Assembly: GCF_013343005.1 (NCBI RefSeq)
Contig: NZ_CP054491.1
Location: 124,001 to 188,000, forward strand
Source of the DNA: Candidatus Reidiella endopervernicosa
GTDB taxonomy: Bacteria > Pseudomonadota > Gammaproteobacteria > GCF-013343005
Direction of reading: 5' to 3'
DNA length: 64,000 nt
The notes beneath the pieces were generated by a model. That model saw only the letters and a program-made list of their open reading frames with translations. It ran no database searches and was not told the DNA's origin. Position numbers and translations under genes: made by a program. This document shows positions 9,383 to 18,512 of this stretch, piece after piece (positions within the stretch are counted from its first letter, which is position 1; every line of letters starts with the position of its first letter).

Positions 9383-9788
9383 ACGCCCCCTCCGCCTGAT
9401 CCACCCCAGCCCCGTTCTGCTCCAAATGCAACAGAAGCTCCGTTCCACAACAGCGGATCAACAGATAGCCTAGCCCTACACCCACGCCATTGGCCACCAT
9501 ATCGAGATACTCGAACCGACGTAGACTCCCCATCCCCTGCAACAGCTCAAGCGAGGCACCCATAGCGATCAGTAAAAGTGCTAGTAGCAGTCGCCGCCGA
9601 CCGCCTCGATAGAGCACCATGAACCAGCCCATCAATAGTGCATAGGCCGCAGCGTGCCCCAGCTTGTCACTGTAGCCGAGTGTTGGTATGGGATCGGGTA
9701 GTGGAGGCAGCAGCGAAAGCAGTACTAATGCCAACACCAGCAACCACCCGATTGCGAGCCAGACCCGGCGAAACTTCAGCTCGCGCAC
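9366..9788 (-). CDS. VanZ-family membrane protein
   Basis: This 140-residue protein starts at a GTG. Four hydrophobic segments are visible, with the motif GYSDKLGHAAAYALLMGWF in the second and SLELLQGMGSLRRFEYLDMVANGVGVGLG in the third and fourth. This is the VanZ-like family, named after a teicoplanin-resistance accessory protein but widespread as small membrane proteins of unknown role. The conserved D, H and E/Q pattern is present. It lies 15 bp after ppnP and overlaps the ATP-grasp gene on the same strand. Confidence 0.85.
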   Translation of the reverse strand: MRELKFRRVWLAIGWLLVLALVLLSLLPPLPDPIPTLGYSDKLGHAAAYALLMGWFMVLYRGGRRRLLLALLLIAMGASLELLQGMGSLRRFEYLDMVANGVGVGLGYLLIRCCGTELLLHLEQNGAGVDQAEGAYGDCQ

Positions 9789-9803
9789 ACCTACACCAGG
9801 CGG

Positions 9804-10085
9804 TTATTTATAGAGGCAGAGGTAGGCGCTCTCAACAGCGACCTTCACCCCGAAGCTCTGGTTAGCCTCTACGGTAAAGCTTGTGCCGGGACCGAAGCTC
9901 TGCCAGCTATCGCTACCAGGTAGCTTGATATCGAGCCCACCGCTAACCACGCTCATGATCTCCTGCTGCGAGGTGCCAAACTCATATTCTCCAGGCGCCA
10001 TTACGCCGACGGTGGCGGGACCATCACCGGTCTCAAAGGCAATTGACTTCACCTTGCCATCAAAATACTCATTGGCCTTGAACAT
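9804..10085 (-). CDS. ppnP: Pyrimidine/purine nucleoside phosphorylase
   Basis: This 93-residue protein is a single cupin barrel of the DUF1255/PpnP family. It has [14 protein letters not shown] at the start, [23 protein letters not shown] in the middle and [14 protein letters not shown] near the end. The E. coli homologue (YaiE/PpnP) phosphorolyses a broad range of purine and pyrimidine nucleosides to base plus ribose-1-phosphate. The length equals the family norm. It lies between uppP and vanZ on the minus strand with short gaps (23 and 15 bp). Confidence 0.95.
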   Translation of the reverse strand: MFKANEYFDGKVKSIAFETGDGPATVGVMAPGEYEFGTSQQEIMSVVSGGLDIKLPGSDSWQSFGPGTSFTVEANQSFGVKVAVESAYLCLYK

Positions 10086-10108
10086 GGTTAACTCCCGTTA
10101 TTTATTAG

Positions 10109-10906
10109 TCAGAAATAGAGCGCCAGTAGAACTGCGCCAAGCGCTAGCCGGTAGATCACAAACGGCACCATACCGATCCGTTCCAGCAGCTTGAGAAAGA
10201 GGTGAATACAGAGGTAGGCACTCACAGCCGACAGTACCGTGCCAAATAGCAGTGCCTGCCAGTCGACACCACTGCCCTGCTTGATCAGTTCAATACTATG
10301 CAGACCACCGGCGAGCACAATCACCGGGATCGAAAGCAGGAAGGAGAAGCGTGCCGCAGCGGCGCGCTCCAGTCCCAGCATCAGGCCAGCGGTCATGGTA
10401 ATACCGGAACGCGAGGTACCCGGGATCAACGCGATAGCCTGCGCCGCACCGATAAAGAGCACATCACCCCAGCCGAGGGAATGCTCATCGCGCACCCGCT
10501 TGCCCTGTCGATCGGCCCACCAAAGTAGCAGACCAAAGCCGATGGTCGTCCAGGCGATGACCAGCGGTGAGCGTAGCGAGGTCTCGACAAGATCCTTCAG
10601 TAAAAGACCGGCTATACCGACAGGAATGGTGCCCAGCAGCACCGCCCATGCGAGTCGACTCTCACCCACCATACGACGCTCGACAATCGACACGCCCCAA
10701 TCACGCGACATCTTCAGCAGCTCGCAACGGAAATACCAGACCACTGCTGAGAGCGTACCGACATGAACGGCGACATCGAAGGCGAGCCCCTGGTCACTCC
10801 AACCGCCCAGTTTGGGTAACAGAATCAGGTGGGCAGAGCTGGAGATCGGCAGGAACTCGGTCAGCCCCTGCAGGATCGCCAGTGCGATAATCTGGATCGT
10901 CTCCAC
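10109..10906 (-). CDS. uppP: Undecaprenyl-diphosphatase
   Basis: This 265-residue polytopic membrane protein carries both family signatures: the N-terminal LQGLTEFLPISSSAHLIL and the central PGTSRSGITMTAGL. UppP (BacA) removes one phosphate from undecaprenyl diphosphate to recycle the lipid carrier for peptidoglycan and surface glycans. Around eight membrane segments are visible. It is separated from the upstream lipoprotein gene by 87 bp and followed 23 bp later by ppnP on the same strand. Confidence 0.95.
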   Translation of the reverse strand: METIQIIALAILQGLTEFLPISSSAHLILLPKLGGWSDQGLAFDVAVHVGTLSAVVWYFRCELLKMSRDWGVSIVERRMVGESRLAWAVLLGTIPVGIAGLLLKDLVETSLRSPLVIAWTTIGFGLLLWWADRQGKRVRDEHSLGWGDVLFIGAAQAIALIPGTSRSGITMTAGLMLGLERAAAARFSFLLSIPVIVLAGGLHSIELIKQGSGVDWQALLFGTVLSAVSAYLCIHLFLKLLERIGMVPFVIYRLALGAVLLALYF

Positions 10907-10993
10907 TATCGGTGGTCTCGCTTAGAAAAGTGGTGCGAGGGTACGACGGCTGGTACGAATAGACAACTGCGGTCCACCTTCTCACCCATTGAT

Positions 10994-11689
10994 TCAGATC
11001 GGCAGGAAGACCGCCCCTGCCACCCGCTGAATGACACCCTTGATGGTGCGATTGGTCTTGTCGGACATGATCTTGGCCATCAGGTCGTGGCTGGCGATCA
11101 GCTTGCCGAAGAGGCGTTCATAGCTGAGATTGATCACCCGCCCCTCGGTCGCATTGCTGAGCAGAAACAGCTCGCCGCGGACATTGCGAGAGTGACCAAG
11201 GCGCCAGGCGGCTATCTCGTAGTTACGCGCTGCATTGTAGAGACTCTGTGGCTCTATCGAATCGAACATATAGAACTCGGTCTTACCGCCATAGGCATCG
11301 ATACTCATCGTTGCCAGACCAGCAATGAAGGCAAGCACCCGGTCGTGGCCATAATCCTCACGAAAAGCCTCTTCGATCAATGCGGTGCCACGCTTACCGC
11401 CAACATTCGGTACCGCCCACCCCTGCTCATTGGCGAAGAGACGTGCGACCGCCGCCTCCATGCTCTCGAATCCGCCCCGGCGCCACTCCTTCGGATTACG
11501 CTTGTAGAGCTTCACCATCAGGGTGCGCAGGTAGTCGAGCGAGCTGTTGAGATGGTACTCCGAGACCATATCGATATCGGACTTGGCGATCGACTTGAGA
11601 TTAAAGCTACTGGTATCGCCCGGTTTGGTCTCGGTGGCGACGCAACCCGCGAGCAGCAGCACCATCAACAGTGCAACAAAACCTCGCAT
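10994..11689 (-). CDS. Conserved hypothetical lipoprotein
   Basis: This 231-residue protein has a lipoprotein signal peptide ending in the lipobox LLLAGC (Cys16). The mature part is mostly helical, with blocks LNSSLDYLRTLMVKLYKRNP, GKRGTALIEEAFREDYG and ARNYEIAAWRLGHSR, and no recognisable catalytic motif. Its ATG overlaps the TGA stop of the SAM-methyltransferase gene (11689-11691), so the two are translationally coupled. I do not recognise a named family. The role is probably outer-membrane or periplasmic. Confidence 0.75.
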   Translation of the reverse strand: MRGFVALLMVLLLAGCVATETKPGDTSSFNLKSIAKSDIDMVSEYHLNSSLDYLRTLMVKLYKRNPKEWRRGGFESMEAAVARLFANEQGWAVPNVGGKRGTALIEEAFREDYGHDRVLAFIAGLATMSIDAYGGKTEFYMFDSIEPQSLYNAARNYEIAAWRLGHSRNVRGELFLLSNATEGRVINLSYERLFGKLIASHDLMAKIMSDKTNRTIKGVIQRVAGAVFLPI

Positions 11690-12903
11690 CAGAGCTCCAG
11701 CTGCCCACTGTAATCACGCAACGAGAAACCGCGCAGCGGTTGTTTATAATCGCGTGTCAGCGCCAGCGCCTTGAAACGCTCCCCCATCTCACCCGGCATG
11801 GTCAGCTTCTTGATCTGCTGGGTGGCGCTCATAAAGCGCTGCGTATCGTTAATATCAAACTCCGCCAGCAGCTCCTCCAGCCCGCATCCGATCAGCAGGT
11901 GCATCTGGTTGGTGTAACCACCCAGCTCAAAACCGGCATCCAGAGCTGCCTCGGTTGCTGCACTGAAGTCGACAAAGCTGGTGATGTCCTGCAGCCCCGG
12001 TAGATAGAGCGGCGCCTCATGGGCGCGATGGCGGTAGTGGCAGATCAATGTGCCGCTGCTGCGCTGTGGCAGATAGTACTCACGGCGTGGATAACCGTAG
12101 TCGATCAACAGTGCGACACCCGCCTTCAACACCTCAGAGAGTGCCGAGAACCAGGGGGAAAACTCGAGACAACACTCCGACTCATACCCGACCGGCAGCG
12201 GCTCCTCAAGTTGACTCTGCAGCCGCTCAACCGCCCCACGTAACGACACCTCGGCAGGCTCTGTTGTAAGAACCAGGCCACCCTCTGCCACCGTAACGCG
12301 TACCTGCTCAACCCCATGTTCCGCAATTCGAAAACGCTCTACCGGCATCGCATCGAGCAGCTCATTGCCGAGCACTACGCCCCGCAGCTCAACACCATCT
12401 AGTCCATCGAGCCACTCAACCCTCTCCAACAGATGCGGTGCCTTCGCCTGAATCGTCTCACGCTGCCGCTCGCGCAGCTCGCCACTTAACTCCTGGATCA
12501 GATAACGTTGCGGCAACTGCCCCAGCTGCTCCAGCTCGAGCAGGATATCGCTCGCCATCACCCCACTACCGGCACCGAACTCGAGAATATCGCCGCCACC
12601 TAGCGAGCCCAGCACCTCGGCACACTGCCTGGCCAGCGCACGGGAGAAGAGCGCTGAGATCTCCGGTGCGGTGGTAAAATCGCCCGCTTCGCCAAACTTG
12701 CGCGCCCCACCACTGTAATAACCGAGCCCCGGCGCATAGAGTGCCAACGCCATATAACGGGCAAAGCTGATGCTCTCCTCGCCGATCTCACTCGCGATCA
12801 GCTCCACCAGCGCATGGCTCTGTGCCAATGCCGCCGCCTCAGGCTGCGGTAGATCGGCCAGCGCTCGCTGCGCCTCGCGTGCTCTTGTTTCGATAGTTGC
12901 CAT
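11689..12903 (-). CDS. MidA/NDUFAF7-type SAM-dependent methyltransferase
   Basis: From the ATG at 12903 this gives a 404-residue protein of the DUF185/COG1565 family. Features are SFARYMALALYAPGLGYYSGG, GDFTTAPEISALFSRALARQ, the SAM-binding GDILEFGAGSGVMASD, VLGNELLDAMPVERF and LLIDYGYPRREYY. The eukaryotic homologue NDUFAF7/MidA methylates an arginine of a complex I subunit; bacterial members are protein methyltransferases of uncertain target. An upstream frame extension to 13032 lies inside the divergent SDR gene and is not credible. The start is 43 bp from the GTG of that divergent gene, and the 3' end is coupled to the lipoprotein gene. Confidence 0.9.
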   Translation of the reverse strand: MATIETRAREAQRALADLPQPEAAALAQSHALVELIASEIGEESISFARYMALALYAPGLGYYSGGARKFGEAGDFTTAPEISALFSRALARQCAEVLGSLGGGDILEFGAGSGVMASDILLELEQLGQLPQRYLIQELSGELRERQRETIQAKAPHLLERVEWLDGLDGVELRGVVLGNELLDAMPVERFRIAEHGVEQVRVTVAEGGLVLTTEPAEVSLRGAVERLQSQLEEPLPVGYESECCLEFSPWFSALSEVLKAGVALLIDYGYPRREYYLPQRSSGTLICHYRHRAHEAPLYLPGLQDITSFVDFSAATEAALDAGFELGGYTNQMHLLIGCGLEELLAEFDINDTQRFMSATQQIKKLTMPGEMGERFKALALTRDYKQPLRGFSLRDYSGQLEL

Positions 12904-12946
12904 AATTAGGGTAGAGTTTCGATAAAGCAGACGAAGGTAAAGAAGT

Positions 12947-13702
12947 GTGAGCGATACGACAACCCTACACCCTAACCAGACCGCCCTGATTACCGGCGCG
13001 GCACACCGCATTGGTGCAACCACCGCACGCACCCTGCACGCTCACGGCATTGATCTGCTGCTCCACTATCGCCACTCAACAGAGGCGGCCGAGAAGCTGG
13101 CGAACGAGCTAAATGCGATGCGCGCCGACTCGGTTCGGCTACTACAGGCCGACCTGCACGAAACCGGTAAGCTGCCGGTACTGATTGAACAGGCGGTCTC
13201 TGCCTGGGGACGACTCGACATCCTGGTCAATAACGCCTCATCCTTCTATCCCACCCCAGTGGGGGAGGCCACCACCCACGAGTGGGATGACCTGATGGGC
13301 TCCAACCTCAAGGCTCCCTTCTTCCTCTCGCAGGCAGCCGCTCCTCACCTGCTTCAGCACCGCGGCGTGATTATCAATATCGTCGACATCCACGCCGAAC
13401 AGCCGCTGAAGGGCCATCCGATCTACAGCATGGCCAAGGCGGGGCTGGTGATGATGACCCGCTCTTTGGCACGCGAGCTGGGTCCAGAAATCCGCGTCAA
13501 CGGTGTCGCCCCCGGTGCCATCCTCTGGCCTGAGCAGGGCCTGGAGGAGAGCGACAAGAGCGATATCATCGACCGTACCGCGTTGAAGCGTCAGGGCCAG
13601 CCAACCGACATCGCCCGTGCGGTGCTATTTTTAATTCGTGAAGCAGACTATATGACCGGTCAGATCATGACCGTCGATGGTGGTCGCTCTCTCGGCTACT
13701 GA
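12947..13702 (+). CDS. Pteridine reductase-like short-chain dehydrogenase (FolM-like)
   Basis: This 251-residue SDR starts with GTG at 12947. It has the cofactor motif TGAAHRIGATTARTL, an RxS/T-type NADP determinant (HYRHSTEAAE), the structural NNAS (LVNNASSFYPT) and the catalytic YSMAKAGL (Tyr-x-x-x-Lys). The Tyr-Met-x-Lys and SSFYPTP segments match bacterial pteridine reductase/FolM proteins that reduce dihydromonapterin or dihydrobiopterin. It is divergent from the methyltransferase gene and precedes ppk1, from which it is separated by a 66-bp region with a Pho-box-like pair. Confidence 0.85.
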   Translation: MSDTTTLHPNQTALITGAAHRIGATTARTLHAHGIDLLLHYRHSTEAAEKLANELNAMRADSVRLLQADLHETGKLPVLIEQAVSAWGRLDILVNNASSFYPTPVGEATTHEWDDLMGSNLKAPFFLSQAAAPHLLQHRGVIINIVDIHAEQPLKGHPIYSMAKAGLVMMTRSLARELGPEIRVNGVAPGAILWPEQGLEESDKSDIIDRTALKRQGQPTDIARAVLFLIREADYMTGQIMTVDGGRSLGY

Positions 13703-13705
13703 CGA

Positions 13706-13723
13706 ACGTCATACCGATTTCAT
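13706..13723 (+). promoter_or_regulatory. Weak Pho-box-like pair before ppk1
   Basis: ACGTCAT (13706-13712) and ATTTCAT (13717-13723) start 11 bp apart, the spacing of PhoB half-sites (consensus CTGTCAT). Each matches 5 of 7 positions. A TGCTGATAA extended -10-like sequence follows about 5-8 bp later, and ppk1 starts at 13769. The individual heptamers are weak, so this is suggestive only. Confidence 0.4.
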
Positions 13724-13768
13724 CGACTGCTGATAAGCTCAATACCAACCGATAACAACAGGCTCACC

Positions 13769-15844
13769 ATGGATACCATCGATCTCAACCAACCCGAACT
13801 CTATATCAACCGCGAACTGAGTCTGCTGGAGTTCAACCAGCGAGTCCTCGAGCAGGCGAAGGATGAGTCGATTCCGCTACTCGAACGCCTACGCTATCTC
13901 TGTATCTCCAGCACCAACCTCGATGAGTTCTTCGAGATCCGTGTTGCCGGCTTGAAACAGAAGGAGGAGTTCGGCTCCTTCAAGAGCGAACCCGACAACC
14001 TCTCCCCCCAGGATCAGCTCAGAGAGATCCAGAAGCGCACCAAACCGCTAATCGAGGAGCAGTATCGACTGCTCAACGAGGAGCTCTTTCCACTGCTGGA
14101 GAAGGAAGATATCCGCTTCATCCGTCGCGCCGACTGGAGTGAGGCGCAGGCGAAGTGGCTGCACAACTTCTTTGAGGAGTCGCTACTACCGGTACTCAGC
14201 CCGCTGGGTCTCGACCCGGCCCACCCCTTCCCGCACCTGCTCAACAAGAGCCTCAACTTCATCATCTCGTTGAAGGGGCGTGACGCCTTCGGCAGAACCG
14301 GTGCCTACGCTGTGGTGCAGGCGCCGCGCGCACTGCCGCGCCTGATCCAGCTGCCACCCGAGGATGAGGGGAATGGCGAGCACGACTACGTCTTCCTCTC
14401 CTCGGTCATCCACGCCTATGTCGATGCGCTCTTCCCCGGCATGAAGGTCACCGGCTGTTACCAGTTCCGCATCACCCGTAATAGCGACCTCTACGTCGAT
14501 GATGAGGAGATCGACGATCTGATGCGTGCCGTCGAGGGCGAGCTCGCCTCACGCCGCAACGGTGCAGTGGTGCGTATCGAGATCGACCACAAGTGCCCGG
14601 AGGATCTACAGCGCTTCCTGCTCGAGACCTTCCAGCTGACCGAAGGCGACGCCTATCTGGCCAACGGCCCGGTCAACCTCAACCGTCTGATGTCGGTCTG
14701 CGATCTGGCCGATCGACCACACCTGACCTTCAAACCCTTCACCCCCAACCTGCCCGGCAAACTCAACAGCAACCCCGATCTCTTTAAGCTGCTAGGCAAA
14801 CAGGATGTGCTGCTGCACCACCCCTACGAGTCGTTCCTGCCGATCGTCGATTTCCTCAAGCAGGCGGCGCTCGATCCCGAGGTGCTGGCGATCAAACAGA
14901 CCCTCTATCGCACCGGCCCCAAATCTGCGGTGGTCGATGCATTGGTAGCGGCGGCACGCGCTGGCAAGGAGGTGACGGTGGTGATCGAGCTGCGCGCCCG
15001 TTTTGATGAGGCGGAGAATATCGCCCTGGCCAACCGCCTGCAGGCTGCTGGTGCCCACGTCGTATACGGCGTGGTCGGCTATAAGACCCACGCCAAGATG
15101 GTGCTGGTGATTCGCCGCGAGGGTAAGAAGCTACGCCGCTACGTGCATCTCGGCACCGGCAACTACCACCCTCGTACCGCTCGGCTCTATACCGACTACG
15201 GCCTGATGACCAGTAACAAGGATGTCGGTGAGGATGTGCAACAGATCTTCGGTCAGCTCACCAGTCTGGGACGGGTGATCAAGCTCAACAAGCTGCTCTC
15301 TTCACCCTTTACCCTGCACGATGCGATGATCGAAAAGATCGAGCGCGAAATCGAACACGCCAAGTCTGGAAAAGATGCACACATCATCATTAAGACCAAC
15401 TCACTGACCGAGCCACAGAGTATTCGTGCGCTCTATCGCGCTTCAATGGCGGGAGTAAAAGTCGATCTGATCGTGCGTGGTGTCTGCCGTCTGCGTCCTG
15501 GCATCGAAGGGGTTTCGGAGAATATCCGCGTGCGTTCGATCATCGGTCGCTTCCTCGAACACACCCGTGTCTTCTACTTCCACAACGGCGATGAGCCGGA
15601 GGTCTTCTGCGCCAGCGCCGACTGGATGGATCGAAACTTCTTCCGCCGTGTCGAGACCTGCTTCCCGGTAATCGCCAAGGATCTTCGTGCGCGGGTCATC
15701 CACGAACTGGGTTACTACCTGAATGACAGCGCCCAGGCGTGGCTGCTCAATAGCGATGGCAGCTACCAGCGCGCTGTCCCCGAAGGGGATGATGAGCCGT
15801 TCAGCGCCCAGCGTACCCTGCTGGCAGAGCTGGGTGACAGTTAA
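13769..15844 (+). CDS. ppk1: Polyphosphate kinase 1
   Basis: This 691-residue protein is full length for Ppk1, which reversibly makes polyphosphate from ATP. The N-terminal domain begins YINRELSLLEFNQRVLEQA. The phosphohistidine region is GYKTHAKMVLVIRREG, followed by YVHLGTGNYHPRTARLYTD. A second conserved histidine lies in EHTRVFYFHNGDEPEVF. The C-terminal PLD-like domains complete the fold. It follows the pteridine reductase-like gene and overlaps the convergent halogenase gene by 4 bp. Together with ppx and the pst operon just beyond, it forms a phosphate-storage block. Confidence 0.97.
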   Translation: MDTIDLNQPELYINRELSLLEFNQRVLEQAKDESIPLLERLRYLCISSTNLDEFFEIRVAGLKQKEEFGSFKSEPDNLSPQDQLREIQKRTKPLIEEQYRLLNEELFPLLEKEDIRFIRRADWSEAQAKWLHNFFEESLLPVLSPLGLDPAHPFPHLLNKSLNFIISLKGRDAFGRTGAYAVVQAPRALPRLIQLPPEDEGNGEHDYVFLSSVIHAYVDALFPGMKVTGCYQFRITRNSDLYVDDEEIDDLMRAVEGELASRRNGAVVRIEIDHKCPEDLQRFLLETFQLTEGDAYLANGPVNLNRLMSVCDLADRPHLTFKPFTPNLPGKLNSNPDLFKLLGKQDVLLHHPYESFLPIVDFLKQAALDPEVLAIKQTLYRTGPKSAVVDALVAAARAGKEVTVVIELRARFDEAENIALANRLQAAGAHVVYGVVGYKTHAKMVLVIRREGKKLRRYVHLGTGNYHPRTARLYTDYGLMTSNKDVGEDVQQIFGQLTSLGRVIKLNKLLSSPFTLHDAMIEKIEREIEHAKSGKDAHIIIKTNSLTEPQSIRALYRASMAGVKVDLIVRGVCRLRPGIEGVSENIRVRSIIGRFLEHTRVFYFHNGDEPEVFCASADWMDRNFFRRVETCFPVIAKDLRARVIHELGYYLNDSAQAWLLNSDGSYQRAVPEGDDEPFSAQRTLLAELGDS

Positions 15845-17385
15845 CCACCGTGCATATGCTTGAGCAGCTCGTAGTGTGAGGGGAGGTGTCGGCGCAGTTG
15901 ACGCTTGGTCTCGGCCATCTTCTGCGAGTACTTCACCCAGTCGGGCTTGGCCAGGTACTTCTCGGTCGGGAACTGCACCCCCTCAAAATAGCCCTGCCCA
16001 TTGAGCAGCGAGATGTAGTCCCAATGGTCGAAGAGGAACTTGCCCTCCACATCGTGGGCTGAGGGCATAAACTCCTTCCACAGTTCCAGATTCTCCTGCA
16101 GCAGCGGTGGGATATCGATATCGTTGCGCGCCGCCTGCCAGAACGGTTCGGGGCGGTTAGAGGTGTAGTAGGTCATGACGATGAAGTTGAGGATCTCGTC
16201 ATACATACGATTCATCACCTGGTTGAAACGGTTGATGATCGGATCGGTAATACCCTTCTCCGGGAAGTAGGTGATCAGCATGCGCGCTGTCATCTCGATG
16301 GTGTAGATCGCCGAGGCCTCCAGCGGTTCGACAAATCCGGCCGCTAGACCGGTGGCGATACAGTTCTTCACCCAGGTGTTGCGCACCCGCCCGACCTTCA
16401 TCTTGATCACCTGCGGCGTGACATCCTTCAGCTCAGGATCATTAATATGGGTCAACAGCTCATGTAGCGCCTCATCCTCAGACTTGAACTGGCTTGAGTA
16501 GACATAGCCGCTACCCATACGGCTATAGATCGGCACGTCGAAGATCCAGCCGGCACTCTTTGCCGTGGCGGTGGTGCAGGGTCGCATCTTTTCGATATCG
16601 CGATGCGGATGGGGGACCGGAATTGCCCGATCGCAGAGCAGATGGTTGCCAAACTCCTGGTAGGGCTCCTTCATGATCTGCTGCAGGATCAGCCCCTTGA
16701 AGCCGGTGCAGTCGATCACCAGCTTGACCGGCACCTTTCCCTTCTCTTTGAGATTGAGCGCAGTGATCCACCCCTTCTCATCGAGATCGGCATCGACAAA
16801 ATCGTCAAGGATATGGACCACGCCACGCTTCTGCGCGATGTGCGCCATCTGTTTGGAGAAGGCGTGGGCATGCAGATGGTAGGTGTAGGGCATGACACTG
16901 TCGTAGTCGCCCTGGCCGATCTCCTTCGGACCCAGCGCGTTCTCTACCATCATCTGGGTGGGTAGCACGTTATCGACGTAGCTCTTGGCATCACCGTGCG
17001 GGCCAAATTTGTGATAGTAGTAGCTGCTCTCAAAACCGTTAATGTAACCGCCATTGTTAAACGGGTTGTAGAAGCTGCGATCATTGCCCTGTTTATCGAC
17101 ACTCCAGCCGACAAACTTTCCAGCACACTTGTAGGTTGCATCGGAGCGGCGCAGGAAGTCGCGCTCCTTGATACCGAGCTGGCGCAGCAGACGCGGGAAG
17201 CCGGTCACCGTTCCCTCACCGACTCCGATGGTCGGAATATTGGGCGACTCGATCAGCGTCACCTTCACCTTCGACTCACCCTTGTTGAGCATCGTCACCA
17301 GCGAGAGCGCCATCAACCACCCGGCAGCACCGCCGCCCACTATTGTTATGTCGTCGATGCGTTCATTCATATCGATCATCCCCAT
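15841..17385 (-). CDS. Flavin-dependent tryptophan-halogenase family protein
   Basis: This 514-residue protein has the FAD-binding GGGAAGWLMAL motif (residues 17-27), GVGEGTV near 55 and a lysine-containing stretch YKCAGKFVGW (Lys86, Lys90) at the place of the catalytic lysine of PrnA/RebH. It also has GFVEPLEASAI (Glu353), matching the catalytic glutamate region. The WxWxIP hallmark is present only as W280-I-F-D-V-P, with the second tryptophan replaced by phenylalanine and Ile by Val. It is clearly in the flavin-dependent halogenase fold family and would act with a separate flavin reductase, which is not seen nearby. Activity as a true halogenase is uncertain. It starts 43 bp downstream of a TauE gene on the same strand. 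Confidence 0.8.
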   Translation of the reverse strand: MGMIDMNERIDDITIVGGGAAGWLMALSLVTMLNKGESKVKVTLIESPNIPTIGVGEGTVTGFPRLLRQLGIKERDFLRRSDATYKCAGKFVGWSVDKQGNDRSFYNPFNNGGYINGFESSYYYHKFGPHGDAKSYVDNVLPTQMMVENALGPKEIGQGDYDSVMPYTYHLHAHAFSKQMAHIAQKRGVVHILDDFVDADLDEKGWITALNLKEKGKVPVKLVIDCTGFKGLILQQIMKEPYQEFGNHLLCDRAIPVPHPHRDIEKMRPCTTATAKSAGWIFDVPIYSRMGSGYVYSSQFKSEDEALHELLTHINDPELKDVTPQVIKMKVGRVRNTWVKNCIATGLAAGFVEPLEASAIYTIEMTARMLITYFPEKGITDPIINRFNQVMNRMYDEILNFIVMTYYTSNRPEPFWQAARNDIDIPPLLQENLELWKEFMPSAHDVEGKFLFDHWDYISLLNGQGYFEGVQFPTEKYLAKPDWVKYSQKMAETKRQLRRHLPSHYELLKHMHGG

Positions 17386-17428
17386 CTATACTGGAAAAAC
17401 AGTGTTTTGAATACGTAGAATTCTCGTG

Positions 17429-18409
17429 CTACGACTCTTCCGGCCGATAGCGTTTTTCACGATACATCATCAAATAGAGCAAGGCGAACCCACCGCCGAC
17501 CGAGAGGCTGACCCATAAAACATCACGGCTAAGCGGTATCAGCCAGAGCGATGTAACGAGTTCGATGGCGATCAGAAAGATCAGAAACCGTGCAATGGCA
17601 TGACGGTCGAGCCGACTACAGACGATGGCACCGAGCGGTGCGCCAATGACTACCACCGGAATTGCCGCCAGCCACCACGACTGCACCTGAGGCGTGAAGG
17701 CATCGGTAAAACCGAGATGGAAGAGAAAACCAACCATCGAGTTAAAGGCCATCAGGATTACCGAGGTGGGAGTGGCTACCTTCTCACTCATGTGGAACAG
17801 CAGCACCATCACCGAGAAGGTGATGATATCGATACCGTTACCCACCAGTCCCGACATCACCCCGCCGATGAAACCGGCCAGCGCGATAATCCACTGCTCA
17901 TTCTGTCCGGTCTGCGGCAAAGAGAGATGGGTCAGGCGAATACCTCGGTTAAACATGAAGAGGGTGATGGCAAAGCTGCTGACCAGGAAGGTAAAACTCA
18001 TCTTCAGCACAGGCGGTGAGAGATCGGGTGCCAGCCAGCCTGCACCGAGCAGAATACCGGGCACACCGCCCAGTCCGGCCCAGCGGATCACGCGCCAATC
18101 GACCCGTACCCCCATGGCGATGATCACCACCGAGGCGGCCGTCATACCAACACTCTGAATCGCCAGCGAGAAGACCTTGGCATCCATCGGTGCGATCTGC
18201 AGCAGCTTGGTAAAGACGGGAAAGGCGATCGCCCCACCACCCTCGCTGGTAGCACCGGCGATAAACGAACCGAACACCATGGTCAGCGCCACCTGCCAGT
18301 TATTCATCACCAACGCAAAGGCGTCGAGGCCGCCATTGAGACCGAGCCAGATCAGCCAGACGACCCCAGCGGTAAGCAGATGAATAAGAAGGATGGAGCG
18401 TAGTGCCAA
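17429..18409 (-). CDS. TauE/SafE-family anion exporter
   Basis: This 326-residue protein has eight or more hydrophobic segments. Two repeats with glycine-rich turns, GATSEGGGAIAFPVF and GGVMSGLVGNGIDIITF, are the inverted-repeat signature of the TauE/SafE (TSUP) exporters. It is longer than the partial TauE protein at the left window edge and belongs to a different subgroup. It is likely to export sulfite, organosulfonates or another anion. It lies upstream of the halogenase homologue, 43 bp apart on the same strand, so the two may share a function. Confidence 0.85.
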   Translation of the reverse strand: MALRSILLIHLLTAGVVWLIWLGLNGGLDAFALVMNNWQVALTMVFGSFIAGATSEGGGAIAFPVFTKLLQIAPMDAKVFSLAIQSVGMTAASVVIIAMGVRVDWRVIRWAGLGGVPGILLGAGWLAPDLSPPVLKMSFTFLVSSFAITLFMFNRGIRLTHLSLPQTGQNEQWIIALAGFIGGVMSGLVGNGIDIITFSVMVLLFHMSEKVATPTSVILMAFNSMVGFLFHLGFTDAFTPQVQSWWLAAIPVVVIGAPLGAIVCSRLDRHAIARFLIFLIAIELVTSLWLIPLSRDVLWVSLSVGGGFALLYLMMYREKRYRPEES

Positions 18410-18512
18410 GGTGTTAATCCCTTTTTGTGTCGATGCATCCTAGCATGGCAGTCGGGTCTTCAATCCACCCCAACAGCAGGAGAATTTCCCACTGCAGATC
18501 ATCTGACAACCA

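Noticed and set aside
12904-13032. Upstream extension of the MidA-type methyltransferase frame
   Set aside because: It lies within the divergent SDR gene and has no family similarity. The ATG at 12903 gives the normal start.
15841-18409. Halogenated natural-product gene cluster
   Set aside because: No NRPS, PKS, terpene or flavin-reductase genes lie within reach; the neighbours are phosphate and export genes.
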